Made by a program: the position numbers and the translations under genes
The notes under the pieces: model-generated
The model's database searches: none
Seen by the model: only the letters and a program-made list of their open reading frames with translations
Told to the model about the DNA's origin: nothing
Assembly (NCBI RefSeq): GCF_000208745.1
Contig: NC_030858.1
Span: forward strand, 10,108,203 to 10,172,202
Source of the DNA: Theobroma cacao
Lineage: Eukaryota; Streptophyta; Magnoliopsida; Malvales; Malvaceae
Length of the DNA: 64,000 nt
Direction: 5' to 3'
Shown here: piece after piece, positions 23,001-34,334 of the stretch
How positions within the stretch are numbered: position 1 is the stretch's first letter
How the letters are laid out: each line of letters begins with the position of its first letter

Positions 23001-23340
23001 TTTTCATCAATTACTTTTTGTGAAGCTTTAGTTCTGTTATCTAATTCCAATTTCATAACTTCAAAATTTGTTTTTGAATGTTCTAATTTAGTTTGAAGAA
23101 AATTTCTTTGTTCAAAAACAAAGTTGAACTCATGTCTTATCTTTTCCAAATCATTTTCAAAAGATGTAGTCTTTCTTTTTAAAGCCTTATATTTTGATGC
23201 CATCTTTTCAAATTCATCATAGAGGCATTCATATTCTTCTTGAATTTCATCAATTGAAATATCACAGGGAGTAGAAGATACCTCAGATTCATCATCTCTG
23301 GCCATTAAACATATGTTTGCTCTTTCTTCCACTTTCTTTT
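20068..23340 (-). pseudogene. Copia no. 1 pol: protease, integrase, RT, truncated RNase H
   Basis: Minus-strand order: coiled-coil Gag/pol linker (from 23332, ANICLMA), protease box MDSGCSRHMTG (about 22690-22655), GLKYNLLSISQLCDKG (22510-22460), integrase zinc-binding H-H-C-C (WLRHRRLGHVSM to ICDACQLGK, 22310-22165), and integrase core D-D-E (HIDLFG 22105; IRSDHGSEFEG 21920; NGVVERKNQTL about 21810). The IN-RT linker with KSDEAIFLGYALNSKSYRVFN is at 21560. RT fingers (RNKARLMAQGYNREKGIDYDETF, DVKSAFLNG) lie at 20950-20780 and YVDD near 20540. RT ends at SVCLCA (about 20187), where the sequence jumps to KIEFVN and LADIFTKPLNEERF, the last 40 codons of RNase H, ending at 20070. Most of RNase H is deleted. 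Several frameshifts and stops occur. Confidence 0.85.
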
Positions 23341-23399
23341 CTTCAACATCTGAAATGAAACATCACTATCAAACAAAGTTGCAGCCACCATAGTTTTCT

Positions 23400-23767
23400 T
23401 TGATTTTTTATTTTTCTTGAGAGTTTCCTCCTTTAGCAGGGGCATTTTGATCTGAAGTGTCCAAGTTTCTTGCACTCATAACAAATGACATCTTTCTTTT
23501 TGTTGGATTTATTTTGGCTTCTGTTTTTTTATGAAGAACTTTGTTCTTTTCTGTAACCTTTCTTGGCCAACCTCTTATCTCTTTGTCCCATAAGTTTTCT
23601 TAATCTTCTTGCTACCATTGCTAATTCTTCATCATCATCACATGACATATTATCCAATTCTTCTTCAAAAGTGCTTGCTTTTAAGGTAATGCCTTTCTTT
23701 CTTTCTTTTGCTTTTCTATTATCTTCATCTTCTTCTTCTTTAAGCTTCAGCTCATGAGTGAGAAGAG
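23400..23767 (-). pseudogene. Copia no. 1 gag, C-terminal part with CCHC knuckle
   Basis: Continues the gag interrupted at 26795. It opens with the LLTHELKLKEEEDEDN block, has an acidic stretch (DNMSCDDDEELAMVARRLRKLM), and then a zinc knuckle C-Y-E-C-K-K-L-G-H-F-R-S-K-C-P (about 23490-23440) with correct C-x2-C-x4-H-x4-C spacing. A stop and frame change separate the acidic part from the knuckle. This part of Gag packages the element RNA. Confidence 0.8.
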
Positions 23768-24399
23768 TGTCACGACCCAAATTCCGAGCCATGACCAGCG
23801 CAAGGGTCTAATGGACGTAATCCACTAAACCCAAGCAAGCATATTATTTATCTTACTTATAATTCCATCTAATATCACTAAGTCATATTTCATAACTTTG
23901 AATCAAAATAGTGATATACATTACCAACTCGTACTGGCATTACTCCTTAAAAATTTACATACAATGTCTACAACATGTATTCTAATAATTTACATTAAGT
24001 TCATATATACAAACAAAATAACACTCGACTTCCAGCGGAGTGACTCAAATGAATATACAGCTACCGAATGTTGAGACACCTACCAAAAGATGGACACAGG
24101 TTTACAAGAACACCTCGTCCTAGTTATCGGCTGCCTCATGATCTGAAAACATAAATTTGAAAACGGTGAGTATAAACCCAGTGAGTGAACAAGGAAGGAA
24201 ACAAGCAACAACAACAAGGGAGAATTTAAAATCATGATGCACTTGTTTCAAAACAATGCAATTTAGTTCCATTCATATTAAAAACCCCTCATTTTAAACT
24301 TAACTCATTTTGTCCTAAATGTTGGAAGTCCATGCTCAGATATGGTAGCAAAGAAGTGAAAAATAGGGCAGCAATTGGACAAGATAGGAGACAAAACAG

Positions 24400-24570
24400 A
24401 AAGTTTTTCGCTGCAGCAAAATTGTTACCCAGAAACAGAAAGTTTTTTTTGCTCAAGCGAGAATGAATTTCGCTACAGCGAGTTTTCGGCCAGCCTATCC
24501 CTCCAAACCCGAGAGTTTCTCGCTGCAGCGAGCATGAATTTCGCTACAGCGAAAACAGAGCAACAAGAGA
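24400..24570. repeat. CGCTGCAGCG palindromic word block in the solo LTR
   Basis: Within 170 bp there are five variants: TTTCGCTGCAGCAAAA, GCTCAAGCGAGA, TTTCGCTACAGCGAG, TCTCGCTGCAGCGAG and TTTCGCTACAGCGAAA. Two pairs are separated by 'ATGAA'. The same word recurs at 45275-45310 in the other solo LTR. Confidence 0.8.
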
Positions 24571-24769
24571 AACATTTTCCCTCACTCAACAAAAAAGCCA
24601 TCCTGCTAAACTAACAAAATCAACATAAAACTCATGAAAATTCTCAAAGTACAATGTGTCAAATTTCACATATATGTCAACCATATATCACATTCATGAG
24701 CTTTCATTTCATAAATCTAAATATGCATAATTACATAGACAAACATCAATATCATCATAATCACTCCCG

Positions 24770-24960
24770 GCTCATGTACATCCCCCCACATCGTGCACAT
24801 AGCCGGCACCATCATGTGCATCCCCCCTCATCGTGCACAATCAGTGCTATCGTGTACATCCCCCCACATCGTGCACACGGGCACTATCATCATTTATCTC
24901 TCACGCCACCATCATCACCGGCATGTGCATTCTCCACATTGTGCACACACACCGTTACAA
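24770..24960. repeat. Minisatellite in the solo LTR
   Basis: Four diverged units with the core 'catcccccacatcgtgcaca' and spacing of roughly 45 to 60 bp. It occupies the same relative place as the 43-bp minisatellite in the solo LTR at 44665-47184, but the unit sequence differs. Confidence 0.7.
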
Positions 24961-26795
24961 TCATTATATACAATATCATTCATTATGCACAACACACATA
25001 TATATATCATCATAATACAATAGTGCATGAATCCATAGCAATCACATATTACAACATAAAACCATTTTTCAAAAGCTTGTTCCCAAGGCACTTGTTTTCA
25101 TGAAAAACTTGATAATTCATTCAAATGGGTGGCAATTTCATTATATTTCCCAAAACAAGTTTTGAAGGCAGTCCACTCACAGTTTCCAAAAATCCGGATT
25201 TCGGGTTCACTCGGATTAATAGTCCTCAAGCGTAATTCCTTTGCCTTTTTCGGACGTCTCACTACCTTGACAAATAACAAAGTCGAGGAATTTACTATAT
25301 TGTCCCTAAATTGATATAAACTAATTTAAATTACTAATGCTTGATATGTAAATGCAAAAATACGTCCGATTACCGCTTAATCGCGGTATCGATTAAATTC
25401 GACCGATCACCCGATTAATTGGCGATTGTGTCCAAATCACCTCCAAATTAATCCATTTCTCCTCTAATACCTTAATTTACCACATACCATTTAAATAAAG
25501 CCAAATTCAGCATTAGAACCCTCACAGTTCCTTATAGAAAAATTCGGTCATTTGGTGCACTAGCACCGAAATTTTTTCTACATAACCGTTTCACCTTAAT
25601 TCATCATTTTCCAAGCCATTTTCCTTGAAATAAAAACAATCCCCCATTGATATTCAGCCCTCATGGTTCGACCAACAAGGAACCCTAGAGAAATTGAATA
25701 TTTCTTTTGTGTTTTTGTTCATAACCATGCTTAACTATCCCTAAACACTAACATAGTCTAAAATCAAATTATTCCAACAACAATTCCTCTTCCATACCCA
25801 TTTTTCAGAATTGAATTCATCATGATAACTCAATATTCAACCATGGAAATCAAGAACAAAAGCATGGGTAAGCTAGGTATCAAGGAGAATTAAAGAAATT
25901 CTAACTTACCTAGCTTGTTTCCTTGATTTCTTCACTTTTTCTTTGAATTTCCACCTAGGTTTTCTTGTTTTTCCCTTTTGTTCTTCCTTTGTTCTTGTTG
26001 CTGGTTGCTAGGTTAACTTACCTAGGTCGAATATGGTGAGAGAATTGGGGATTTAATGGGCTGATTTCTATAGAAAATAATAAAATAATCAAGCATGCCA
26101 CGTGTCACATGCTTATTGGCTCAATTTTCTTTAACTTTTTGACTTTTTCTTCTTAATTTTCCACCACAAATATTCTGGTATTTATCCAATCCTACCACAA
26201 TTAAAATCCCTTGGTCTTGACAAGTGCTGGGGTGAAAAGTTTACCGATTTGCCCTCGGAGTGAAAAAATTATGATTTTGCCCCTATACTCCGAAATGTAC
26301 CGGAATCATATTATTTCTACTTTTCAACCTCAAATAACACTAATATTGGTCAATATTAACCAAATGGGGCAAAAATCTTTTTATAAAAATTCTCGTTTAG
26401 TCCTCTAGTGGTAAAATTATCATTTTGCCCTTGTGCTCTAAAAATACCGAGAATCATAATTTTTCACTGCTAAACATCATTTTATACTCCAATAATCATA
26501 ATTATATTTCATATAATTATTCTTGGTCAAATGTGATCAAATCTTGGCTAAAAATCTCCATTTTATCATCAAATGGTAAAATGATCGTTTTGTCCCTAAT
26601 CGGTTAATTTTCCTGATGGACTCCAAACTGGACCTTGAACTCCGAATCACTATTCTAAGCCATTCTGTGGGTTTTAGAATTTTCAAATTTCTCTTATAAT
26701 TTCTATTTGAACTAGTTCAAGGCTCGATTTAACTTAGTTGTACCACTCGGTACAATACCGTCTTTTAATCGAGCTTGATAAGGTCTCACAAAGAG

Positions 26796-27422
26796 ACCTG
26801 CATATTTCATCAAAAGTGATGACATTTAAATCCTTAGCTTCTCTAATGATAGTCACTTTTGGCTTCCAAGTTTTAGATAGACTTATAAGAAGTTTTTTCA
26901 CTAGTTCATGTTTCGGGATTGGCTTTCCTAGCTGATTGAGTTTATTGGTAATGTTAGTGAACCTATCAAGCATGCTGGTGATGTCTTCACCAGGTTCCAT
27001 TTTGAATATTTCGTAGTTGTGGTTAGAAGAGCTATTTTGGACTCCTTGACTTGTGAAGTCCTTTCATGGATAATTTTAAGTTTGTCCCACACTTATTTGG
27101 CAGTGGTACAGCTTGACACTTTGTTAAACTTAGTTGGGGTCAAAGAACAATGTAAACTATTTATTACCTTAAAGTTTGTCTGAATCTTTTTGGTTTCAGC
27201 TTTAGTCCATTCAACCCTTGGCTTTGGATTCATTTCATTGGTCACTACATTTATGATTGAGCGAATGAAGGGTCCATCAATGATAGCACCCCACATCTCA
27301 TAATCTATTGCCCTTATATAGATTGACATCCTTATGCTCCAATAGGGGTAGTTCGATCCATCAAACAGAGGTGGTCTGTTTATGGACTGTCCCTCAACAA
27401 TTATAGATTTTTAAAGAGCCAT
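26796..27422 (-). pseudogene. Copia no. 1 gag, N-terminal part
   Basis: The ATG at 27422-27420 begins the minus-strand frame. It contains the hallmark L-F-D-G-S-N-Y-P-Y-W block (about 27370-27340), SIYIRAIDYEMWG (27325-27290), and KVINSLHCSL and SSCTTAK (27170-27095). After frame changes come EDITSMLDRFTNI (26990-26950) and WKPKVTIIREAKDLNVITFDE (26880-26815). This is the UBN2/Gag-polypeptide type capsid protein of copia elements. A stop at codon 4 and frameshifts inactivate it, and the solo gypsy LTR cuts it at 26795. Confidence 0.85.
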
Positions 27423-27466
27423 TAGGATCTCCCTTAAGATGTTAAGCCTTGAGAAAAAGGGATAGA

Positions 27467-27477
27467 CTCTGATACCA
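27467..27477 (-). other. Primer-binding site of copia no. 1
   Basis: On the minus strand TGGTATCAGAG lies 2 bp inside the 5' LTR end, complementary to initiator tRNA-Met. Confidence 0.85.
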
Positions 27478-27479
27478 CT

Positions 27480-28564
27480 TGTTGGTCCCAAATAAATGTG
27501 CTAGAGGGGGATGAATAACACTTTTTGACTATCACTAAACTTGATTTCTAATTGAGGGCAAGTTAAAGGTCAATGATGAAAAGTTAGATGTAAGATGAAG
27601 GAATGATTTAAGAAACAATGAAATGAAAAATAAAACAGGGCAAACAATACATAAAGATTTATAGTGGTTCGATCAAAGACCTGCATCCACTACCTTGATT
27701 ATTCAACCAAGGATTTTCCAAACCAAATCACTATATATGATGGAATTTCCAAGCTCCCACCAAGCTTTTTACAATGGCTTTTCACAAGCTCAGCCACAAC
27801 CTTTAACAATGATTTTTCTCAGGATCAACCAAAATTCAAAACTAACTTTTCTTAGGCTGAGTCAGAACCTACACACCCAATCAAGCTAACCCAAGCTTGA
27901 TCAATCCACTTAGAGTAACTCGCACATTTTAAGTAATCAAGGAGAACAGAATTAAAGAAGTACCTATAATTACTAACCTAATTTGAATGGTACAAGTTGA
28001 AGTGCTTAACTCTATTACAAGGATTGGAGTGAAGTGCAGAAAGTATGTAAAGAGTTTTTGCTAGTTTTGAGCTCTTTTTGATTTTGGAGGCATCTAATCT
28101 TGTTCTTAGTCGTTAGGAGGGCCTTATATATTTGAAAAACCACCTCTGATGGATGTTTGATAGTTTCTGACCATTGGGAAATATTTTGATAGTTTCTGGT
28201 AGTAAGCTCTTAATCGACTAACAATACTTCTTAGTCAATTAAGTCGTCTTTGTCCCTGAACCCAGTTTTTGACAGCGAGCACTTAGTCGACTAACCATGC
28301 TTCTTGGTCGACTAAGTCTTTTCTGTTTCTGGATTGGCCAACTTCATTTTTGAATTTTAGTTGACTAACTCCCTTAGTTATCTGATTAGGAGGCTTCTGT
28401 TTTATGGCTCAATTATAGCTCCTTCTTCTTATGAGTTTTGATATTTGCTTTTGAGTGATTAATTTATCATTGGCATAAATTTTCATGTTGCACACTCAAG
28501 TAGTATGGTTAGACATAAATGAGTGGGAATGTTTTGTTATCATCAAAAACTAATGGAGCCAACA
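27480..28564 (-). repeat. 5' LTR of copia no. 1
   Basis: 1085 bp. On the minus strand it starts TGTTGGCTCC (28564) and ends GGGACCAACA (27480), with matching TGTTGG/CCAACA ends. It contains 'acaatacataaagatttatagtggttcg', a phrase typical of SIRE-like LTRs, and the TTAGTCGACTAA word block. The partner 3' LTR was not found. Confidence 0.85.
28205..28400. repeat. TTAGTCGACTAA palindromic word block in copia no. 1 LTR
   Basis: Variants at 28208-28220 (cttaatcgactaa), 28229-28243, 28281-28293 (acttagtcgactaa), 28304-28317 (ggtcgactaag) and 28359-28390 (tagttgactaa, cttagttatctga). Related words recur after pol at 19915-20030. Confidence 0.8.
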
Positions 28565-28834
28565 TGGTCTTCAGTCATGACTTTCATTTCATCTTCCTTA
28601 AGAGCAAGCCACTTGTGTAATGATGATGAATTCAATGCTTCCTCATATGAAGAAGGTTCATCAGCATCCACAAAAATGCTCAAGAAGGACTCACTTTCTA
28701 TCTTGTCTCATTTAAAAGGTATTTTCTCACATCATTTTTTCATAACTCTTCATCTTAATAGAGCTCAAGTGGTGTGCTCCCATTTACATCGACATTCTCT
28801 TGGATAAAATGTGTTTCCAAATCCATTTCCTCAT
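28565..28834 (-). pseudogene. Another copia pol fragment (integrase-RT linker)
   Basis: Minus-strand translation gives DADEPSSYEEALNSSSLHKW (28665-28605), the conserved block just before the copia reverse transcriptase. The fragment is cut on the left by copia no. 1 and on the right by an LTR beginning at 28835. It represents an older element that served as target. Confidence 0.65.
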
Positions 28835-29351
28835 TGTTAGAAACATTAGCTTAATAAATAAGTAACAAGAATGTCCAAGATAGGGTGAATTGGATTTTTA
28901 AAATTTTGTAGAACTTAAGCTTAGATTGCTATGGTCAACTATTCTTGTGATTCCTCTTAACAAACCTTCTTTAAAGCTATTTGAACAACCCACTAGTTGA
29001 CTATAAAGCTTCAATAGTCTATCCTAAACCAAAAAATAATTTTCGAAAGAGTGCAACAAAGTTTCTTGAAAACATTGATGAGCATGCCAATTTTGAGCAA
29101 GTCTACATAATTGAAGATAAGCTAAAAATCACTTTCAGAATGCTTAAAACATTTTTCAAGTGTTAGCTAATGAAAACAAAATCAGAAACTATCTCTCAAA
29201 ATTTTTTTCAACAAGAAATGCACATACTAAGGAAATGAAAGAAAATTAAACAAAGACACAAACAATTTATAAAGGTTCGGCTTTCTTAAATGCCTATGTC
29301 CTCTTCTTTAGCAAGATAAGGAGTTTTAAAATCCACTATGAAAAATAATTT
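28835..29351 (-). mobile_element. Copia LTR fragment, cut by copia no. 2
   Basis: Left edge TGTTAGAAAC at 28835. Phrases 'agggtgaattgg' and 'aaggttcggctttcttaaatgcctatgtcctcttctttagc' (29270-29315) parallel the 3' ends of the LTRs at 27480 and 29352, so it is a related SIRE-like LTR end. It stops where the 3' LTR of copia no. 2 begins. Confidence 0.6.
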
Positions 29352-30564
29352 TGTTAGTGCAATAAGCTCAATATGAGTAATCCAAGAAGGGGTGAATTGG
29401 AATCTTTGGAAAATTCTAGCTAATTTCAGAAAGTTAAAGTTTTTCTTGAATGAAAAGCCTTCTTTGAACTTGATCAAAATTATGAGAAATTTTAATCTAA
29501 CTTAGAAGGGATTAAAAAATAGAGACAGCATAAGAATTTTACAAAGGTTCAGCCTCTTGGCCTACGTCCTCTCCCGTAGCTTCGCTAAGGAATTTTAGAA
29601 TCCACTATAGAAATAGAATTCAGCACAATACCTTTTATGGATCAAGCATAACTTTAACACTAGTTTTTTCAAAGATAAGACTAGAACCCTTCTACCTTTT
29701 ACTTGGTTAAGGTATAACCATACAATCTATCTTTTAATGGTTAAGGTGTAACCCTCAAGTGTTTACAATAAATGAAGAGAAGATAACTAATATGCCTCTT
29801 AAAGGCTAAAATAACAAATAAGTACAAATATTTGCTCAGAGGAGAGATAAGGATTTAAGGCACAATAAATGATATAATTTGAAGACTTGTAAAAATGTGA
29901 GAAGTGAAAATGCTAATAAATATTGAGAGTAGAAATCTTCTCTTTTGGCTATGTTTGAGAGTTTTCCAAACTTCATAAATGTGGTAGGACTTGTATTTAT
30001 AGTTGCTAAAGCTTCAGAGGTGGTAGGAGGTGCATTAAATGTGAAAATAGCCGTTTTACAATTTGTTATGGGCTCTAACATTCATCATCTATCGATAGAT
30101 TTCACAATCTATCAATAGATTCCCTTAAAAAATTTTAAAATTATGCCAATTTATCAATAAATATAAGTATATCTATCAATATATACAAGTCAAGGTCCTT
30201 TTGGAGTGCTCTCGGATGACCATTTATTAATAGATACACAACATCTATCGATAAATGCAAGTCAAGGTCTCTTTGAATTGTTCTTGGGTGACTATCGATC
30301 GATAGACGTCGCGCATCTATCAATAGATGTTCATTGTCTTTGAGGTCCAAATGCTAGAATAACTAACTACCGATAGATGTTCTTCATCTATTGATAGATA
30401 GGATTGAAGGTAGTTTTTCAATTTAAAAAACCTTTCTCCTTGTTTTCAATTTAAAGTATTTAACTCTTTCATTAAAACTTTTTCAAAGACCATTTAAACT
30501 CGTTTAAACATCTGGAAAACAATTTTGATCACTTGTTTGTCAAATCAAAACTTAGAATCTAACA
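29352..30564 (-). repeat. 3' LTR of copia no. 2
   Basis: 1213 bp. On the minus strand it starts TGTTAGATTCTAAG at 30564 and ends TTGCACTAACA at 29352, with TGTTA/TAACA ends. A purine-rich tract (AAAAGAAAGAGG, 30565-30578 in complement) lies directly upstream. It includes the 'acaaaggttcagcctcttggcctacgtcc' phrase shared with related LTRs. Confidence 0.8.
30080..30410. repeat. CTATCGATAG palindromic word block in copia no. 2 LTR
   Basis: About ten variants in 330 bp, among them ATCTATCGATAGAT (30087), ATCTATCAATAGAT (30108 and 30315), CATCTATCGATAAAT (30242), ACTATCGATCGATAG (30291) and CATCTATTGATAGAT (30387). The same word recurs at 43745-44060 after pol of the same element. Confidence 0.85.
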
Positions 30565-30578
30565 ACCTCTTTCTTTTG

Positions 30579-31429
30579 ATGTGACAAAGCAATCAAACAA
30601 AATTTGTTTTTATTTCTTTGAAAAACCTCTCCCTAATTTCATGTACTAAGTTTTGAAAGATTACTCCCTCTGAAACCTTGCATTTGAAAAGTGAAGAGCA
30701 ATTACAAATTTTAACTCATTCTCCCTTTTTTTGTCATATCAAAAACTTCGTGACCATAAAGAACTAGGAAATTAATTTGAGCTCTGTGAACTTGAAGTAG
30801 AAAGAAGTAAAGTAGTAATTGAATACCAGACCAATAGTAATGAGATAAATTAAAGATTAGTAAGGCTTTAACCATGTAATTACATCTGAAGCAGCATCCA
30901 TGTAGACATCAAAAAGTTTAAAACATCAAGCATGTAAATACATCCAAAAGCAACAACCATGTATACATCTCGAAAAGTTAAAACATTTGACATTTAAATA
31001 CATCCAAAAGATTGAAAACAATAAACATTTAGCCAAATATACATTTGAAAAACATGTAACTACATCCAAAATCACATGATGCATGAAAATGAGATGCACA
31101 TGTAGCCATCCATCCAAGGAATCCAAAACTTGAGTTGAAGAAATGTCTCTCGTGAGAACTCAAGATGGTGGTAGAAATAGAGCTCAAAACTCATCCTCCA
31201 AGTTTGTTAGCATTGCAAGATCTTGCGATTTTACGCCTCCAAGACATACATACGAACGATCAACCTAGAGTCCATTGTTTTCATATATGAGAGGAGTCTA
31301 GTGAAGGGTTGCTCAACATCAAATGTGGTGGACATAGGTACACTAGGTTCAGCACTAGACGGGCCACTAAGATATGCACTTGACTCACCTTTATTCCCCT
31401 CATTAACCTAGTCATCGAAGACCAAAATA
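30579..31429 (-). other. 3' internal region of copia no. 2 with short repeats
   Basis: It lies between the env-like frame and the 3' LTR. Between 30880 and 31090 there are several diverged copies of a unit containing 'catgtaWatacatccaaaag' (spacing about 50-65 bp), which could encode a repeated tail of the env-like protein in one frame, but stops interrupt it. A second G-rich tract (AAAAAAAGGGAGAATG in complement, near 30725) lies upstream of the LTR. Confidence 0.5.
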
Positions 31430-32320
31430 TCATTTGATCCTCACCCAAGTGCTGTTTTCGAACTCAAAATCCAATTTTTTAATAGTATGCTCATTGATAA
31501 GATTGAACAAATCATGGTTTTTGGGTGGATCACAGCAGGTGTTAACATTGAAGTAGTTTATGATCTCACTAATCAACATGTCGTAAAGGAGGTTTTTAAT
31601 GTCCCCTTGGATGGTGCGGAGCATGTCAACCATGATAAATTTTGCGAGGTCAATATGGCAGATGTGTTTGATGTGAAAAATGAACCAAAGGTCCTCTTAA
31701 GTGACAGTGGAGCAGTTTGAGCCCTCAAGGTAGATGGTATGCGCAATGATGAGGTGCAAGACTCGATCAAATAGGCATAACCTCGTCCAACTAGAACCAC
31801 CCTTGTCACTTGGCGGAGGATAGAAAAATGTAAAATGAAGGCTGCCATCATCAAAGACACAGCGGAGATCGTCTTGTTGGGTATGAAACTGAAAAACTTG
31901 ATCTAAGAGGGCACAAGTGACAACGATGTGTTTTCCCATGACGCGAGTGACAAACCTATTGTCATGGTTCACTTGCTCACAAGATTCCGAGTCAAAAATT
32001 TTTTGTGTGGCATTGAAGTAAAAGACTCAAACTAAATTCTCATAGAATTTCCTATTCAATTTTAGGTAATGTGTCCATCCTAAATATTCAAAATTTGCAA
32101 GGTATAGGAAATCAACGGACTCTTAGTAATCAAAATCAATGATGAGCTTGGGCATTACCTTACGTTTGGCGAACTTGCAATTAAATTTTTGAGCATTTGA
32201 TGAATGAGTGAAATTCTATAGAAAGGAACTCATGTCCAATGCTAAAAATGTTCCAGCATCAATAAAGCCACTTGAACCGTTGTGAATAGTCACCTTTGTG
32301 CTTTTGCTTCTGTGACTCAT
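31430..32320 (-). pseudogene. Env-like gene of copia no. 2 (plant retrotransposon C-terminal ORF)
   Basis: The ATG at 32320-32318 opens one minus-strand frame that can be followed for 297 codons to 31430. It is broken by four in-frame stops: codon 35, two more before 31972, and one at about 31697. The recognisable part is FDRVLHLIIAHTIYLEG followed by EDLWFIFHI and IDLAKFIM (31770-31620), which resembles the domain known as 'putative plant transposon protein' that occurs after pol in Athila and SIRE elements and is often labelled envelope-like. The N-terminus is basic and serine-rich; no signal peptide or membrane segment is obvious. Role is unknown; a true envelope function is not shown. A pyrimidine-rich leader precedes the ATG. 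Confidence 0.65.
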
Positions 32321-32618
32321 TTTGAGAATTTGTGAAATTTGGAGGATTGAAGTGTTTTGGTGAGAAAGGATTTGGTACAAATGTCGAGGAGGATGAAAGA
32401 AATGTTTTAATCAAGACAATTTCTCTCAAAATGTAAGAGAATCCAAGAATTGGAGAGATTGGGACCTTTAGGGTTTTATGGAAACCCTAACTCAAATTTT
32501 CAAGAAATTTAGAGTTGTTTTGAGAAAAATTTGGGTTTTTGATGCCAAAAATTGAGAGAGAAACACTTCAAATGGTTTAGAATCAAGGAATTTTACTAGG
32601 GAGTTGAGAGGGAGAGGT

Positions 32619-34310
32619 TGACAACTATAGTATATAGAGTTATTTTGACATATTTCGAGGGCTTAAGTAGCTAGGTCTTTGAGATTTTAGATTCAGATTT
32701 TAGTATTTTAGGTGTTTTTCTTAGTTAAGTTTGATTACATGTTGAGTAGTTTAATTTAAGTTATTTTAGTTTAATTTTATGTTAATTTGTTTTATATTAC
32801 TTTAAGAATAGTTATTGTTGATTTCTTTTATTGCTTTTATAGGCAAATTTATGAGAAAGGTTCATTTGATGAAAAACTGTGCAAGTACAGTGGAGGCTTC
32901 ATTCATACATGTTGCAATATTTTGAAGATAAATTGAGCTACAAAAGCTCAATTCATGTGATTCTTAAGCTAATGGAAAGATAGGACATATGGCTATAACT
33001 TTTATGTTAATTACTTTACCCAGTTCAGAACAGATCTAGGTGAAAATCGGGTTGGAAGATGTTGGAGTAACATAGTTCTATACAAGGCAAATTTAAGGAA
33101 TGCGGGCCTCGGCCTTGAGTTGCTTAAGGCTGTAGCGCTAGGATGCATCAAGGACACTATACTAGATCCAAAGACGAGAGCATTGTGGCACTGAGAAGAG
33201 AAAGGCCGCGGCCTTGGTGAATTGTAGTGCTCTATATAAAATCCTGAAAGTGGAAGGTCTTAATGGTAAGGAAAGTGGCACCGTGGCGCCATAAGGCCAA
33301 CTTGCACCAGTACTAAACCGGTGAGCACGACACCAAAGAGAGCATGGCTGCGGCGCTAGAGACATTTCCAAAAAATAAATCTTTTTATGAGATTTTGGAA
33401 ATTTGATTATTTGGAACTTATATAAAAGACCTTTTCTAGAAGAATTGAAAGGAGGATGGCAAACAACTATTTTGGAGTAAAAGAGCCAAAAATAAAGCAA
33501 CAAAGCAAGAGAAATTGAGAGAGAATCAAGATCAAAAGCTTCAATCATTAGTTTTTTTTTACTTAAATTAATGGCTAATTTTCTTTAGATGAATTTTTAT
33601 TTAGATATTATGAACTAATTTGCTTTTCTAGGATTTTAGTGTATTAAACATGTAATTTGAATATTAGTTTCTTTTATTTATTATGAATGGGTTTAATTTT
33701 GCTTATTCAAATTTGCTCTTGATGCTTTCGATTATCTGGCCAATAATTAATTGATTTGTGAATCTAATTGACACTCAACAGAAAGATTTTAGAGTGGATT
33801 AAGATTTGAATAGTGTATGTTTATGTCACTTAGGTGATTTGATTCGCGATTAGGGTAAACATACGCTAATTGCCATACATAACCAAATTAGAACACTACC
33901 TTAATGAATTTTACTTAATTAATTACTATAGACATATAGTAACCCAATTAAGTTAGGTATTTGTGCAAGCATCTTAACGAAGACTCATTCATAACTTTGG
34001 ATTCTAGGTTAGTAAAACCACCCATGAATATAAATAATAAGAAAGCTAGGTTGAATGAACTTATAATCCTAGGTTTTAGTCTATTGCTTTTCTCAATTGA
34101 ATTTTTAGTTTCTATTAATTAATTTAGTGTTTGCTTTAATTTAGTTTTAATTAATTTTCTAAAAAATTGAGTTACTTGAATAAGATTAGTTTGTCATAAT
34201 TTTAGTACTTAGTGAAGATTTAAGAACAAATCCTTGTGGGATACGATTTTGGACTTACTGTCTATATTACTTCTTTGATACATATACTTGTATGTTCAAA
34301 ATCTACAACA
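32619..34310 (+). repeat. 5' LTR of the Athila element
   Basis: 1692 bp, TGACAACTATAG to ATCTACAACA. It contains a G/C-rich block of palindromic words at 33100-33360 (GGCCGCGGCC, GGCACCGTGGCGCC, GCTGCGGCGCT) in otherwise AT-rich sequence. Confidence 0.92.
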
Positions 34311-34316
34311 AGTTTT

Positions 34317-34334
34317 TGGCATCGTTGCAAGGGA
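34317..34334 (+). other. Athila primer-binding site (tRNA-Asp type, mutated)
   Basis: TGGCATCGTTGCAAGGGA lies 6 bp after the LTR end. Athila elements use a site close to TGGCGCCGTTGCCGGGGA, complementary to tRNA-Asp. Four positions differ here. Confidence 0.75.

Larger units (their letters stand above)
23768..26790 (-). mobile_element. Solo Ty3/gypsy LTR (TSD AAGAG) inside copia gag
   Basis: 3023 bp. On the minus strand it starts TGTGAGACC at 26790 and ends GGGTCGTGACA at 23768. A perfect duplication AAGAG flanks it (23763-23767, 26791-26795). Removing it leaves gag continuous across the codons for ...CRSL and LLTHEL. Its 3' end matches the LTRs at 1-486 and 44665-47184, and its 5' part shares 'ggtattgtacc', 'gaactagttcaaatag' and 'ggagttcaag' phrases with the Tekay/Del-type LTRs at 52262 and 60069. 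That makes it a chromovirus-like LTR. It contains a block of CGCTGCAGCG words (24400-24570) and a minisatellite (24770-24960). Confidence 0.92.
19634..28564 (-). mobile_element. SIRE-like Ty1/copia element no. 1 (interrupted, 3' end lost)
   Basis: A minus-strand copia element with 5' LTR (27480-28564), tRNA-Met primer site, gag, protease, integrase, reverse transcriptase and the last part of RNase H. It is followed by a leader-like stretch and an ATG that would begin an env-like gene (19636). A solo gypsy LTR (23768-26790) splits gag. The stretch that should hold the env-like gene and 3' LTR is replaced by the AT-rich array ending at 19610. The long coiled-coil Gag C-terminus and the extra region after pol fit the SIRE lineage. 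It appears to be inserted in another copia pol fragment at 28565. Confidence 0.8.

Noticed and set aside
24654..25103. 149-codon open frame rich in His and Pro
   Set aside because: It is translation of the minisatellite inside the solo LTR (24770-24960); two other frames are also open over the same repeat.
30080..30410. CRISPR-like array suggested by regularly recurring short palindromes
   Set aside because: The repeats are 10-14 bp, variable and unevenly spaced, and the genome is eukaryotic. The block belongs to a retrotransposon LTR.
33162..33548. 128-codon minus-strand frame
   Set aside because: It lies wholly inside the Athila 5' LTR, antisense, over the G/C-rich palindromic block. It matches no family I know.
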